Below, piece by piece: positions 24,179-33,550 of a stretch of 64,000 bases of DNA; within the stretch, counting starts at the first letter, position 1, and every line of letters begins with the position of its first letter. The translations under genes were made by a program, and so were the position numbers. Source of the stretch: UBA2421 sp002343075. GTDB taxonomy: Bacteria; Planctomycetota; Phycisphaerae; Tepidisphaerales; Tepidisphaeraceae. The stretch lies in assembly GCA_937982565.1 (NCBI GenBank), contig CALJLN010000050.1, positions 1-64,000 on the forward strand. Direction: 5' to 3'. Below the pieces are notes generated by a model that searched no databases, was not told the origin of the DNA, and worked only from the letters and a program-made list of their open reading frames with translations.

Positions 24179-26164
24179 CACGCGATTCTCACTAGTTTCT
24201 TGTCGGGCGGCAAGAGAATTCTTGCTGCATTCGCGATCATCCTTACACTTTCGACGGCGCTGGTCGTCGAAACATCAGGCGCGACGCTGACGTTTCAAAA
24301 CACGGGATTCGGACAAAGCGTTTGGAACAGTGGCAGTAACTGGATTCCGGTAGGTCTCCCCGACCCGACCGACACCGCGATTGTCTCCAATACCGTCATT
24401 TTTGAAGATCTGTATGTCACCGACGGTAACGGCACCATTCCCGCCGCCGCGTCGGTAGGCACGCTCATCTTGGCAGGTATGGCACCTCAAGGAAATACCT
24501 TCATACGCGCCACCGGCACGGGATTCATCGACGGGCACACCACGGCAGCGGCCAGCATCACCTTTGGCACCGGTGGCGGAACGCCTACGTTCGGTGGATT
24601 CGACGGGGTTCCCAACTTAACCGTTTGGCTCGGCGGCGACGTTCCCGCCTCCGAGGGTACGCTCACGCTCAATGTCCCCAGCCGGCTGACCATGCGCACG
24701 GGGAACTCCGCCATCAGGATGCGTTGCAGGGTCGACGGCGCTGGTTCGATTGTCCTATCGAAGCTGCCGGGCGAAGAGAACGCGAACTTCCTGTTCGGAG
24801 AGAGCATCTCACCAGAAAGTACCTTCAGCGGAGGGATGCGGGTCGACCAGAATGTGCAATTGCAGGTCCTCGGGTCTTCCAGTCCTTCATCTGGAACATC
24901 GATAACTAAAGGCCCGCTTGGCATCGGCACATGCAATATGAACGGCGGCACTATGTTTTTCTCGCTCGGCTCATTCACGATCGGAAATGACATCAACGTC
25001 ACCGCCGAGTCGCTGATTCGCAGCAAGGGCAACGATGTTACTTTTCATGGCGACGTGCGCACCAACGGCAACCGCCTTAACCTGGAGACGTTTGAAGACA
25101 TTGACCGCGCGTTAGTGTTTGACAACGCCGGATGGTCGTCGGCAGACACCGGCACGCTTTCACTTGTGGAAGGCGCGCTTGTCGAAATGAAGGTGAACAG
25201 CGGCACGTCGCTGCTGTACGGGGGCTACGTCGGTGAAGGAACGAGCGGGTTTCTCAACGGGACGGTCAGGAAATTTGGCGGAGGAAACTACGAAGCGCGG
25301 CATTATCGCGTGGGCCAGTTGCTTGTTGACGAAGGCACCCTGCGCGTGCGACAGGAAGGCTCGACGATCTTCGACGGCGGGGCCAACAATCATGTGAGCC
25401 GAGTGAACGAAATCATCATCGACGGCGACACATCGCCGGTCGCCACGGTCGACATTACCAACAACGAGTTCATCATCGATCACTTCGGTGTCAGCCCGAT
25501 GGGTTCGATTTATAACGGCGGAACGTATGCCCCAAGCGGACACATCGCGCAGATCATCGCAGGTTATGCCGGCGGGTCGTGGAATGGCAACGGCATCATC
25601 TCTTCCAGTGCAATAGGTACGTCGGTGTTTGGCGTGGGATATGCCGAAGCATCCAGCATTCTCACATTTACCGGCGGGACTGCGACATTCGCGTCGCAGG
25701 TTATTGATGACACCACTGAGCTTTGGAAGTTCACATACCTTGGCGACACCGACTTGACCGGTCAAGTGGACCTTAATGATTTCACCCGGTTGGCATCCGC
25801 CTTTGGTTTGACCGACAAGCGTTGGAGCGACGGCGACAGCAACTACGACGGGAAAGTCGATCTCGACGACTTTACGGCACTCGCTACAAACTTTGGTGCG
25901 ACGACAATCGCGCGCGGCACCGGCGGCAGCGTTGTTTCGCCGTTGCAGGAGCTTTACGTTGCCCTGCTCGCCTACCCGCAAATCTACTGGGAAGCTCGCT
26001 ACAACGCTGACACGTGGGCGATGTTTGAGCAGTTTGATTCAATGAACCTGGGAACCATTCCCGAAATGCCTACGGCTCTCCGCGCGAGCATTCCTGAACC
26101 GATTGGTGGCGCGTTGGCGCTGCTGGCGCTAGCAGGGTCGATGAAGCGACGCTTGCCGAGTTGA
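24176..26164 (+). CDS. PEP-CTERM protein with dockerin-like repeats
   Basis: The 662-residue protein has a signal peptide (about 12-36) and a Gly/Thr/Asn-rich beta-repeat body (NSGSNWIPVGLPDPTDTAIV, GGNYEARHYRVGQ), the style of autotransporter-strand or polysaccharide-associated proteins. Near residues 525-580 two dockerin type I-like calcium repeats occur (DTDLTGQVDLNDFTRLA and DSNYDGKVDLDDFTALA). The C-terminus has SIPEPIGGALALLALAGSMK and Arg residues, a PEP-CTERM signal. The start is fixed by GGAGG just upstream. It is probably a secreted surface protein. Confidence 0.8.
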   Translation: MHAILTSFLSGGKRILAAFAIILTLSTALVVETSGATLTFQNTGFGQSVWNSGSNWIPVGLPDPTDTAIVSNTVIFEDLYVTDGNGTIPAAASVGTLILAGMAPQGNTFIRATGTGFIDGHTTAAASITFGTGGGTPTFGGFDGVPNLTVWLGGDVPASEGTLTLNVPSRLTMRTGNSAIRMRCRVDGAGSIVLSKLPGEENANFLFGESISPESTFSGGMRVDQNVQLQVLGSSSPSSGTSITKGPLGIGTCNMNGGTMFFSLGSFTIGNDINVTAESLIRSKGNDVTFHGDVRTNGNRLNLETFEDIDRALVFDNAGWSSADTGTLSLVEGALVEMKVNSGTSLLYGGYVGEGTSGFLNGTVRKFGGGNYEARHYRVGQLLVDEGTLRVRQEGSTIFDGGANNHVSRVNEIIIDGDTSPVATVDITNNEFIIDHFGVSPMGSIYNGGTYAPSGHIAQIIAGYAGGSWNGNGIISSSAIGTSVFGVGYAEASSILTFTGGTATFASQVIDDTTELWKFTYLGDTDLTGQVDLNDFTRLASAFGLTDKRWSDGDSNYDGKVDLDDFTALATNFGATTIARGTGGSVVSPLQELYVALLAYPQIYWEARYNADTWAMFEQFDSMNLGTIPEMPTALRASIPEPIGGALALLALAGSMKRRLPS

Positions 26165-26184
26165 CCGGCGGCGAAAAAAGTGTA

Positions 26185-26268
26185 TTCCTGATCACCGTAC
26201 CCGAACCGACCAGCGCAAGCATCCTGGCGGCGGCGCCGCCGGGGTGCTGCTGCACCGGCGTCGCCAAG
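26185..26268 (+). pseudogene. Frameshifted PEP-CTERM tail remnant
   Basis: Directly after the stop of the previous gene, one frame reads FLITVPEPTSASIL. The frame shifted by one base from 26226 continues with Gly/Ala residues and then AGVLLHRRRQGD. Joined, they form a PEP motif, a hydrophobic segment and an Arg cluster, the complete pattern of a PEP-CTERM tail, broken by a single-base shift. No upstream body of the gene remains. Confidence 0.5.
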
Positions 26269-26605
26269 GCGATGGGCGAAGGGCTCACAGGCAGAATCGG
26301 CGCCAGTTCGGTGTGGATGCTCACCGGCGTCTCGATTCTGCTCGCGATCCTTCTCAGCGAAGCCACGAGCAACACCGCGTCGGCGAACATGGTCGAGAAA
26401 AAGGGGTCTGGAATTGATTCAGCCAACACGCTCACCATGACAAGCTCTTCACCCGCGGCGCCGCGAGCGGCGAAAGGGGCTGCGCGGCGATGTTCACGCG
26501 TCCTCTTCGCGCATTCTTCGCGTCTGTCGAGCCTTCGCTCGCTTCGGAAACACTTGCCGACGTCACACAGCAGGGTATCGCAAGCATCAACCCAATAAAA
26601 CCGCC

Positions 26606-26705
26606 GCCGGAGCCGCCATGCTGTGGGCATCGATCCGATCAAGTTCAAAACGGCGGCGGTGTGGCGTGAGCGGATCGTCGCCTGGCAGGCAACCGGGCCG
26701 GGTTT
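26606..26705 (+). mobile_element. IS66-like TnpA N-terminal remnant, copy B
   Basis: The same roughly 100 bases as 22397-22495, direct orientation. The frame reads MGIDPIKFKTAAVWRERIVA and ends at a TAA soon after a Thr-Gly-Pro-Gly. Copies A and B bracket the two divergent PEP-CTERM genes. Confidence 0.5.
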
Positions 26706-26795
26706 GTAATCTCTGACCTTTCCCCCGCCCCTACCGCCGAAGGTGTGGGTAAGCGTAAGGTTGCCGGGACGGATACGGCGCGCGCCGGGAGGGGC

Positions 26796-28070
26796 TTACC
26801 ACTCGATGGGGCCGGTGGTCACCTCGGCCTGCACCACGCCGGTCTGGTTGTCGGCCGCCTTGACCGACTCGATCGTAAACGCTGCAGTAAACACCCGCCG
26901 CTGGCCAGCGGGGAGATCGGTGATGGTCAGCGTTTCGGTATCCTCTTTCCCCGAGTCCGGCTGAAAGACTCGGACCAACACTTGGACCGAATTCACATGT
27001 TGCCTGCCGGTGTTACGGAGTTCACCATTGACTACAAATTTTTCTTTCCATGTACCTTTCATGATGCGCGGCTCAGTCAGCCGAAATGAAACCTCGACCT
27101 TTGGATCGGGCACTTCTGCCAGCAGCGCCTGAACTACGCCCGGTTCATCCACCCATCCCCACACGCGGACGAACCGGCCCGGCGTCACATCAATGGATGT
27201 TTCAAGTTCGGGTTTGACGCGCACAATCCCCTGCTTCTCGCTCCCGATCGTCCACCGCCCTTTCTCCGCCGACACCAGCATTCCCTGGAGCTGCACCGGC
27301 GCGCCGATCAGCCGATCATCGCGGATCACGCGCTCTATCGACTGTTCCTTGCAAACACCGCGATAACTATCCGGCGAGAGCTTCACCAGATCGACATGCG
27401 CCGCGCGCACTTCCTTTTCCGCAAGGCGACGAATCAGGGTGATGGCGCGTGCTGTGTCGGCGCGCAGCGAACCTTCGCCATCACGAATCACCCGCGCCGA
27501 CTGCAATGCGATTCGTTCGTCGTCGGCGGTCGTTGCTTTCAGTAGCCACTGGATCGCGTCGGTGCCCGCGGACTTGCTCGCACCATTGGCGATTGCCTTG
27601 CCCAACGACAATTGCGCAAACGCGTCACCACTTCGCGCAAGCGTAGTCAGCTCCGCCACGGCGGCGTCGGATGCGGCGACGTCGGCCGAGTTCTGAATCG
27701 TCCGACTGGCAAGCTCAATACGAGCTTTCGACGAGTCTTGTTCGATCGCTTCGTTCAATAGCTTTTCGGCCTTTGCGGCGTCCTTCGTCATCCCCACGCC
27801 GTCCCGTGACATCAGAAACAGCTCGTACAATGCATCGCCCGATCCCCCCGCCGCGGCCTTGCCAAACCAGACTGCAGCTTCGGCTTCGCTCTGTTTCATC
27901 CCCTTGCCGATCAAGTGTCGACGGCCAATCTCGCACTGCGCCGCCGTGTCGCCTTTGTCGGCAAGCTTCCTCAACTGTGCCAAGTTAAGGTGCATCGCCT
28001 GACGAGTGGTTTGCGACCACCCCGCCGACGCAAGCACGAGCAACACCGCTGTAAGTCTCAGCGCTTTCAT
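26796..28070 (-). CDS. Sel1-repeat exported protein
   Basis: From ATG 28070 the protein has 424 residues, with a signal peptide ending near SAGWSQ. Residues 25-130 are Sel1-like/TPR-type repeats (GDTAAQCEIGRRHLIGKGMK, SGDALYELFLMSRDGVGMTK). A further alpha-helical region follows to about 245. The last 150 residues change to beta-type (VRVWGWVDEPGVVQALLAEV, then an immunoglobulin-like CARDB-type fold with VSFRLTEPRI and VVNGELRNTG). The longer frame upstream of 28070 overlaps the next gene and lacks support. It is probably a periplasmic or surface scaffold protein. Confidence 0.7.
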   Translation of the reverse strand: MKALRLTAVLLVLASAGWSQTTRQAMHLNLAQLRKLADKGDTAAQCEIGRRHLIGKGMKQSEAEAAVWFGKAAAGGSGDALYELFLMSRDGVGMTKDAAKAEKLLNEAIEQDSSKARIELASRTIQNSADVAASDAAVAELTTLARSGDAFAQLSLGKAIANGASKSAGTDAIQWLLKATTADDERIALQSARVIRDGEGSLRADTARAITLIRRLAEKEVRAAHVDLVKLSPDSYRGVCKEQSIERVIRDDRLIGAPVQLQGMLVSAEKGRWTIGSEKQGIVRVKPELETSIDVTPGRFVRVWGWVDEPGVVQALLAEVPDPKVEVSFRLTEPRIMKGTWKEKFVVNGELRNTGRQHVNSVQVLVRVFQPDSGKEDTETLTITDLPAGQRRVFTAAFTIESVKAADNQTGVVQAEVTTGPIEW

Positions 28071-28113
28071 GACCGCACATGCTACCGCGCGCGCCCCGAT
28101 TTGTGTATGAAAA

Positions 28114-28893
28114 CTAGCCTTGCGCAAGCGGGCCGAAGAACATCTGCGTTCGATACAAGACGCGCACGGCGTCGGCTTCTGCGTTAACATCATAGATGCG
28201 TCGCAGTTCCGCCAGCATTGCCGCAAAACGTTCGTGGCCCTGACGCGGCACATACGACGAGCTGAGCAGCCGGGCGCGCAGCCCTTCAAAGTCGAGCCGC
28301 TGCTCGTTGGGCAAATCTGCCCTGCTCGGCGGCCGACCAAAGAACGCGGCAAGATCCTCCGGTGTGATGTTCTGATGATTGACCGCTTTGTAGTCGGTGG
28401 CGAACTGCTGCAGCAATCGTTCGTAAGCCTCCAGAAAAGGCGACCCCGCGAGGAGGCGATCGTTCCAAAGAAGCAGCACCTGCCCGCCGGGCTTGAGAAT
28501 CCTGCGACACTCGGCGCGAAACGCCGCCCGATCAAACCAGTGAAAAGCCTGCGCCGCGACGACTAAGTGAACCGCACCATCAGGCAATGTCGTCCTTTCG
28601 GCGGTACCCACTACGCTCGTAAAATTCTGGAAATGTGCCAAAGATTTTTCTGCCGCGGCGCGCATGGCGTCGTTGGGCTCTACGGCAAACACCCGATTGC
28701 CCGCCTGCAGAAACAGCCGCGCCGAGATCCCCGTCCCGCTGCCGACATCGGCGATTGCCCATGTCGAATCAAGTCCAACCCGCGCGCGCAGCACATCCAC
28801 CACCCCCGCCGGATATCCCGGTCTGGCTTTCACATAATCGTCCACCCGCGAGGTGAACCGCTGGGTGGCGTCGGGTGCGTGTTTTGCTTCCAT
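28114..28893 (-). CDS. Class I SAM-dependent methyltransferase
   Basis: A 259-residue protein with motif I IADVGSGTGISARLFL, acidic residue in VFAVEPND, and VVAAQAFHWFDRAAF plus RILKPGGQVLLLW, the pattern of the Methyltransf_11 group. The PGYPAGVVDVL start segment resembles enzymes that act on small molecules or ubiquinone-like quinones, but the substrate is unknown. It is divergent from leuD with a 53-base gap and has 43 bases to the Sel1 gene start. Confidence 0.82.
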   Translation of the reverse strand: MEAKHAPDATQRFTSRVDDYVKARPGYPAGVVDVLRARVGLDSTWAIADVGSGTGISARLFLQAGNRVFAVEPNDAMRAAAEKSLAHFQNFTSVVGTAERTTLPDGAVHLVVAAQAFHWFDRAAFRAECRRILKPGGQVLLLWNDRLLAGSPFLEAYERLLQQFATDYKAVNHQNITPEDLAAFFGRPPSRADLPNEQRLDFEGLRARLLSSSYVPRQGHERFAAMLAELRRIYDVNAEADAVRVLYRTQMFFGPLAQG

Positions 28894-28946
28894 TTCCAGC
28901 GCCTTGAGCCTATGTTTTGCAGCAGCTTACTCAACGAAGGTTTTTT

Positions 28947-29507
28947 ATGCAGCAGATCATCAACGGCAAAGCGTACGTCCTAGGCGACAACATTGACACC
29001 GATCAGATCATCCCCGCGGAGTATCTTTCGTACAATCCTGCCGACCCGAAGGAGCGCAAGTACTTCGGCATGTATGCCAACTCCGGCGTGCCCGAAGCAC
29101 AGGCCGGGCTGCCGCACGGGCAGGTGAAGTTCGTCCGCACCAACGAGTTTCGCAGCGATTACAACATCATCGTCGGCGGGAAAAACTTCGGCTGTGGAAG
29201 CTCGCGCGAACACGCGCCGCTCGCGCTGGCCGAGGCCGGGGTCGTGGCCGTCATCGCAGAATTCTACGCACGTATCTTCTACCGCAACAGCATCAATGGC
29301 GGTTACCTGCTCCCTCTCGAGTCCACTCAGCGCCTTCTCGAACACATCGAGACCGGCGACGAACTCACCATCGACCTCAAAGCCGGCACTGTCACCAACA
29401 ACACCAAGACCAAATCCTTCACCCTCAATCCCCTTGGCGAGGTGCTACCGATCATCGAAGCCGGCGGCGTGTTTGAATACGCGAAGGAAGTCGGAATGCT
29501 CAAGTAA
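28947..29507 (+). CDS. leuD: 3-isopropylmalate dehydratase small subunit (LeuD)
   Basis: LeuD with LeuC isomerises isopropylmalate in leucine synthesis. The 186-residue protein has GDNIDTDQIIPAEYL, GGKNFGCGSSREHAPLAL (the diagnostic swivel-domain loop) and FYRNSINGG. The length suits LeuD; the sequence is the archaeal/bacterial homoaconitase-like type, so a homoaconitase small subunit is a possible alternative. ATG 28947 has GAAGG 6 bases upstream; the longer frame from 28917 is not needed. No leuC is in the window. Confidence 0.9.
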   Translation: MQQIINGKAYVLGDNIDTDQIIPAEYLSYNPADPKERKYFGMYANSGVPEAQAGLPHGQVKFVRTNEFRSDYNIIVGGKNFGCGSSREHAPLALAEAGVVAVIAEFYARIFYRNSINGGYLLPLESTQRLLEHIETGDELTIDLKAGTVTNNTKTKSFTLNPLGEVLPIIEAGGVFEYAKEVGMLK

Positions 29508-29539
29508 GGGATGAAGGCGGAAGCATCACGTTCAATACA

Positions 29540-30163
29540 ATGCAAAACATCTTCCTCATCGATCACCCCGTCGTGCAGACCAAGCTCACCGAGCTACGCG
29601 ATTACTCCGCCAACCACCGGCAGTTTCGCGAACTGCTCGACGAGATCGCCATGCTCATGACCTACGAAGTCACACGCGACTGGCCCGTCAGCCCGCGCCC
29701 CATCCGCACCCCGCTCGAACCCATGATCGGCAAGCAGCTCGCGCGACAGGTCACGCTCGTGCCCATTCTCCGCGCGGGTCTGGGAATGGCTGACGGCGTG
29801 ATGCGCATCCTGCCCGACGCGCGCATGGGTCACCTCGGCGTGCGACGAAACGAGGAAACGCTCGAACCAATCGCCTACTACCAGAAACTTCCCCCAGACA
29901 TCGCCGACACCGAAGTCCTGCTCATCGATCCCATGCTCGCCACAGGCGGTAGCGGCTCTGCGGCCATCTCGTTTCTTAAAAAGGCCGGCGTGAAGAGCAT
30001 GAAGTTCGTATGTCTCGTCGCGGCGCCCGAAGGCATCGAGGCACTGCATAAGGACCACCCCGAAGTCCCCATCTACACCGCAGCCATCGATCGCCAACTC
30101 AACGAAAAAGGGTACATCCTCCCCGGCCTGGGCGACGCCGGCGATCGAATCTTTGGCACCTGA
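29540..30163 (+). CDS. upp: Uracil phosphoribosyltransferase (Upp)
   Basis: Upp joins uracil with PRPP to UMP in pyrimidine salvage. The 207-residue protein has the PRPP-binding loop LLIDPMLATGGSGSAA (about 135-150), IRAGLGM-like LRAGLGMADGVM and the uracil-binding end YILPGLGDAGDRIFGT. Length and ends match the family. It follows leuD by 32 bases on the same strand, so the two may share a transcript although their pathways do not. Confidence 0.95.
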   Translation: MQNIFLIDHPVVQTKLTELRDYSANHRQFRELLDEIAMLMTYEVTRDWPVSPRPIRTPLEPMIGKQLARQVTLVPILRAGLGMADGVMRILPDARMGHLGVRRNEETLEPIAYYQKLPPDIADTEVLLIDPMLATGGSGSAAISFLKKAGVKSMKFVCLVAAPEGIEALHKDHPEVPIYTAAIDRQLNEKGYILPGLGDAGDRIFGT

Positions 30164-30204
30164 TGCCCGCCGACCACTCATGCGATCGCGCCGTCGTCTG
30201 CAAA

Positions 30205-30223
30205 TTGTTCCGCGCGGAACATT
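30205..30223. promoter_or_regulatory. parS-like palindrome, copy 1
   Basis: TTGTTCCGCGCGGAACATT. The core TGTTCCGCGCGGAACA is a perfect 16-base palindrome that differs from the canonical parS TGTTTCACGTGAAACA at four symmetric positions. Alternatively it is an operator for a dimeric repressor. Confidence 0.4.
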
Positions 30224-30260
30224 CACTTTCCCACCGCCCCCGCGCACTGCCGACTGCACA

Positions 30261-30279
30261 TTGTTCCGCGCGGAACATT
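30261..30279. promoter_or_regulatory. parS-like palindrome, copy 2
   Basis: The same 19 bases again, starting 56 bases after copy 1 (close to five helical turns). Flanks differ except for a preceding TGCA, so the palindrome itself is what is conserved. Confidence 0.4.
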
Positions 30280-30621
30280 TTGCAAAGTGCGCCTTAAACT
30301 ATTTCTCCACAATCACTTACAAGCAGACTAAGTACTAACCACACCCTAACAATATATCAAGAATGGCGATCCCCCATCCCGCCGGGCTTGCCTCGGTTCA
30401 CGCGGGGATGCCTGGCGAGTCGCAGGCCCGTCGCGGGGGCTTCCAACCCGTCATCGCTGATTTTACAGTATACACAAAAAGTTACTCACGAGTTTTAATG
30501 TGGTACAGCGTATTGTCACTCCGAAAGAGTTTCCCGACTGAGGAACCAACGCACCAAATGCGGCCAGGTCGCTCGATGGAAGGATCACTCCGCAATCAAC
30601 GCGCACCGACCCCAACGCCAA

Positions 30622-30647
30622 CCCCCTCCCGGCGAACCGGGAGGGGG
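30622..30647 (-). terminator. Strong GC hairpin downstream of the autotransporter-type gene
   Basis: A perfect 11-bp stem with a 4-base loop (CGAA on the forward strand, TTCG on the reverse). It lies 36 bases after the stop of the reverse gene, where a terminator is expected, but there is no T-run, so termination or mRNA stabilisation are both possible. Confidence 0.5.
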
Positions 30648-30682
30648 CAGGTGGGGAGCACTTGATCGTCGGGCGGCGCGGT

Positions 30683-33550
30683 TCAGCGCCGGCGGCGGGC
30701 CAGGAGAGCGAGAGGTGCCAACAGCGTCACCACCGTCGGCTCGGGCACGGTGACGGTGACGGCTATGTCGTTACCGTCGCCCAGCCGGCCGAGAGAGTCC
30801 ACGCCTGCAAACGCGTAGTCGATGGAGAAGGTCCCTCCGGACGGCAGGCCGGTCACACTGGCAAAGGTCCCGCCGACCGCGTCCACCAAATCGTTGTCAA
30901 CCAGCAGATAAGTACCACTGCTGAATGCCGGAATGTTGAACAGAGACAGGTCGAGCGTAGCCGACCCGAGCAGCACATCGCCATTGACGCGCAAGAGGTC
31001 GGCGGCAGCGAGTGCGCCATTGTTCAGGTCGATCTCAGCTTGTAGCGTGCCGGTGAGTGCGACGCCGCCGAGCGTGAGGGTCCCAATACTGCTTCCGGGC
31101 GCGACGATGCCGCTGGCGACTACTACGGTTCCGACTGTGCCATTTCCGCCAAGAACGGCGCCCGGATCGACAAAAATGTTCGACGAAGGCAGCGTGCCAT
31201 CAACATGCAGTTCGCCGACGTCAACATTAATCACGCCGGTATGCGTATTGGCATTGCCGGAGATTGTCAGCCGCCCCCCGCCGATTTTGTTGACTGAACG
31301 ATTGCCCTGGAGCGATCCGTTCCAGACTGCATTGATTCCTGAGCCGACCTCGACGAACGCATCGCCATCCATGTTGATGACGTTCTGAATTGTTGAGTAT
31401 TCGAGCGGAATGATCGTCGGTACACCCACGCCGCCGTTCGGCAGTACGGTGATGGGGCCGAGCGGCAATCCGCCGTTGACATAGCTGATGGTATTGTTGT
31501 TTCCGGTCGAGAGCCGAACTTCCCCGTTTCCGCTGGCCGTTCCGCCGAAGGTCACCTTATATGTGAAGCCCGTGTTGCCCAGCCAGAACCCGCCGCCGTT
31601 GGAGATGGCGGAAGTGGAGGTGAAGATCACGCGTCCATTGGGAATGACAAACCGTCCCGGTCCGCTGACATCACCGGTGAATACGGTCGCGCCCGTCACG
31701 GCCCCGGTGCCGCCTCCCCCTTGCAGGTTCACGGAGCTGCGCAACTCGACATTGCCATTCCACGTCTGGGTACCGGTACCGTTTGAAAGCGGCGAGAGAC
31801 GCGAGATCGTGGAAAATGAAAGCGTCAACCCCTTGGCGGTCTCGGCGGCGTTATCAACGATGAGATCCCGATCAAACACGGCATTCGCGCCGGCACCGCT
31901 GAATGCCAGCGTGGGCACAGTGCCGATCAAATCGACGTCATTCTCAGGTACTCCCAGCGTGATCGCGCCGAGGTCCGCGCCGGTTTGACTCACGTTGAGA
32001 TTCAAAGTTCCCGATCGCACTCGGATCGGGCTTTTGAGTGTGTTGGTGTTGATGTTGGCGGTGGCAGCGTGCACCGAGACCTCGCCGGACAATCCCGACA
32101 TGTCGCCAGCGAGCGTTCCGGTCCCGCTGGTCATGATCAGCCCCTCCGTACCAGAGAGTGCCGTGGCGATGTTGTTGGTCCCGCCAAGGAGAACGCCCGG
32201 CGTGTTTCCAAATGCGATGGTCCCACCACCAGTGTAAGTGGCGGTACCTGTGGCATTGAGAATCATGCCCGAGGTGATCGTGAGCGTGTCCGCCGGGTTG
32301 ATCGTGATGAGGAACGTCCCGCTGCGTTTGAGCGCGTTGATGGTCTGCGTCGGCGCCACAGTCGCAGCGGTGATGGCGACGTTGGTGTTGGGTGTGGAAA
32401 AGTCAGGCGAGTAGCTCGCGAAAGGGGTGAGGCCGGTTGTCGCGTTGTACGTTACAAAATCGGCGGAGTTGGTCACACGTTGCAGAATGCCGGTTGCGTC
32501 GGCGGCCGGGAGTGAGCCGTTAACGAAGAAACGAGCGTTTGCCCCGAGCGTGTTGCCGGCACCGAGGGTGTTGACGAACAACGTCGCGCGCGGGCCGACG
32601 GAAAGATCGCCAGTGGCGGTGAGCGTGACCGATCCTCCGCCGTTAGGCTGCATGGTAACGACGTTGTTGCCACCGCTGGCGTTAAGGCTGCCGAACGTCT
32701 CGCTGGCGGATGTTGCCGACAAGCCACGATAGACAAAGTTGCCATCGCGGAGGGTAATGGCGGCGTTATCGTTCAGCCGATCGTTGTTCTGTGCCTGCAG
32801 AATGGTCGGCTGGATCAACCCGGACGCGCCGAGCGAGCCGTTGTTATCGACGATAAAACTCGCGCCCGCTGAAGCTTGGATCGTCATGGCTTGCGGAAAT
32901 GCGCCATTTGCCCCGAGCAGGGTAAAGCTCGACCCCGCTGGGCCGGCCGGGAAGCCATGCGCCTTGATCGATCCCGAAGCGTTCACCCCAGCCGCAATGC
33001 TGGACCCGCTGTTGAGAACGGTAGCACCGGTGTAAGTGTTGTTTGCGTAAAGCCCGATGCCATCCACGGAGCCGAACGTTCCCGCACCGGTCAGGCCGAT
33101 GGTCTTCACCAGCGACCCGTTATGAATTGGACCGGTAAACATCAGCGAAGTGTGAAGCCCGATCTGGCTGGTAATGCCGTTTCGCACGACCTGTTCCCCA
33201 CCGCCGAGATCGACATTCGACGCGATCGAGTTCCCGCCGGAAAATCCCGTTACGCCGTTGACATGGATATCGCCCGTTACTTCAATGGTTCCACTGCCGA
33301 TGACACCATTGTTGGCATTCAGCGTCGAGTTCCAGGTGGCATTGGGGTTTTGATTGGTAAAGTTGAGCTGTGAAATCTTGATTGACTTCCCGCCGGTGTC
33401 GAGGAAGCCTGTTCCAATGCTGACGCGGGTTGAGGCCGGTAGTGCCGCCGAGTCGGTGACCCGCAGCGTGCCGCCGTTGATTGTGCCGGTGACGGAGCCG
33501 ATCAGCACGTCGGCGATCGTCCCACGCTTGAACTTGTTCTCGATGCCCTC
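30683..33550 (-). pseudogene. Autotransporter-strand-repeat PEP-CTERM protein, 5' truncated
   Basis: More than 950 residues of Gly/Thr/Asn-rich beta-repeat (NGGTLRVTDSAALPASTRV, NTYTGATVLNSGSSIAAGVN, FTSTSAISNGGGFWLGN) match the autotransporter-associated beta-strand-repeat type. The C-terminus is TVTVPEPTVVTLLAPLALLA plus RRRR, a PEP-CTERM signal. The frame continues to 33877, but the part before about 33520 has no repeat character, no signal peptide, and overlaps a more gene-like forward frame. So the secretion signal appears missing and the gene is probably broken, or an upstream frameshift hides it. Confidence 0.6.

Larger units (their letters stand above)
26165..26795. other. Degenerate region, about 630 bases, between the PEP-CTERM and Sel1 genes
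   Basis: Overlapping open frames on both strands occur but neither has consistent coding character. It holds a frameshifted PEP-CTERM tail (26185-26268) and the second copy of the IS66-like remnant (26606-26705). The rest of 26270-26600 may be eroded coding DNA, but I cannot assign it. Confidence 0.5.
30164..30682. other. Intergenic region, about 520 bases, with palindromes and AT-rich stretch
   Basis: Between upp and the convergent autotransporter-type gene. It contains two identical 19-base palindromes (30205-30223 and 30261-30279), an AT-rich stretch (30295-30360), an ORF-less middle part and a strong GC hairpin at 30622-30647. I see no gene, tRNA or riboswitch. Confidence 0.6.

Noticed and set aside
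26070..26648. Open frame on the reverse strand of 192 codons
   Set aside because: Overlaps a PEP-CTERM gene end and the IS66-like remnant; composition is Arg/Ala-rich without motif or ribosome site.
30295..30490. AT-rich stretch with TTCTCCACA and GTATACACA, like DnaA boxes, near the parS-like palindromes
   Set aside because: Each has a mismatch to TTATNCACA, there are only two, and no dnaA, dnaN or gidA is near. An origin cannot be supported.
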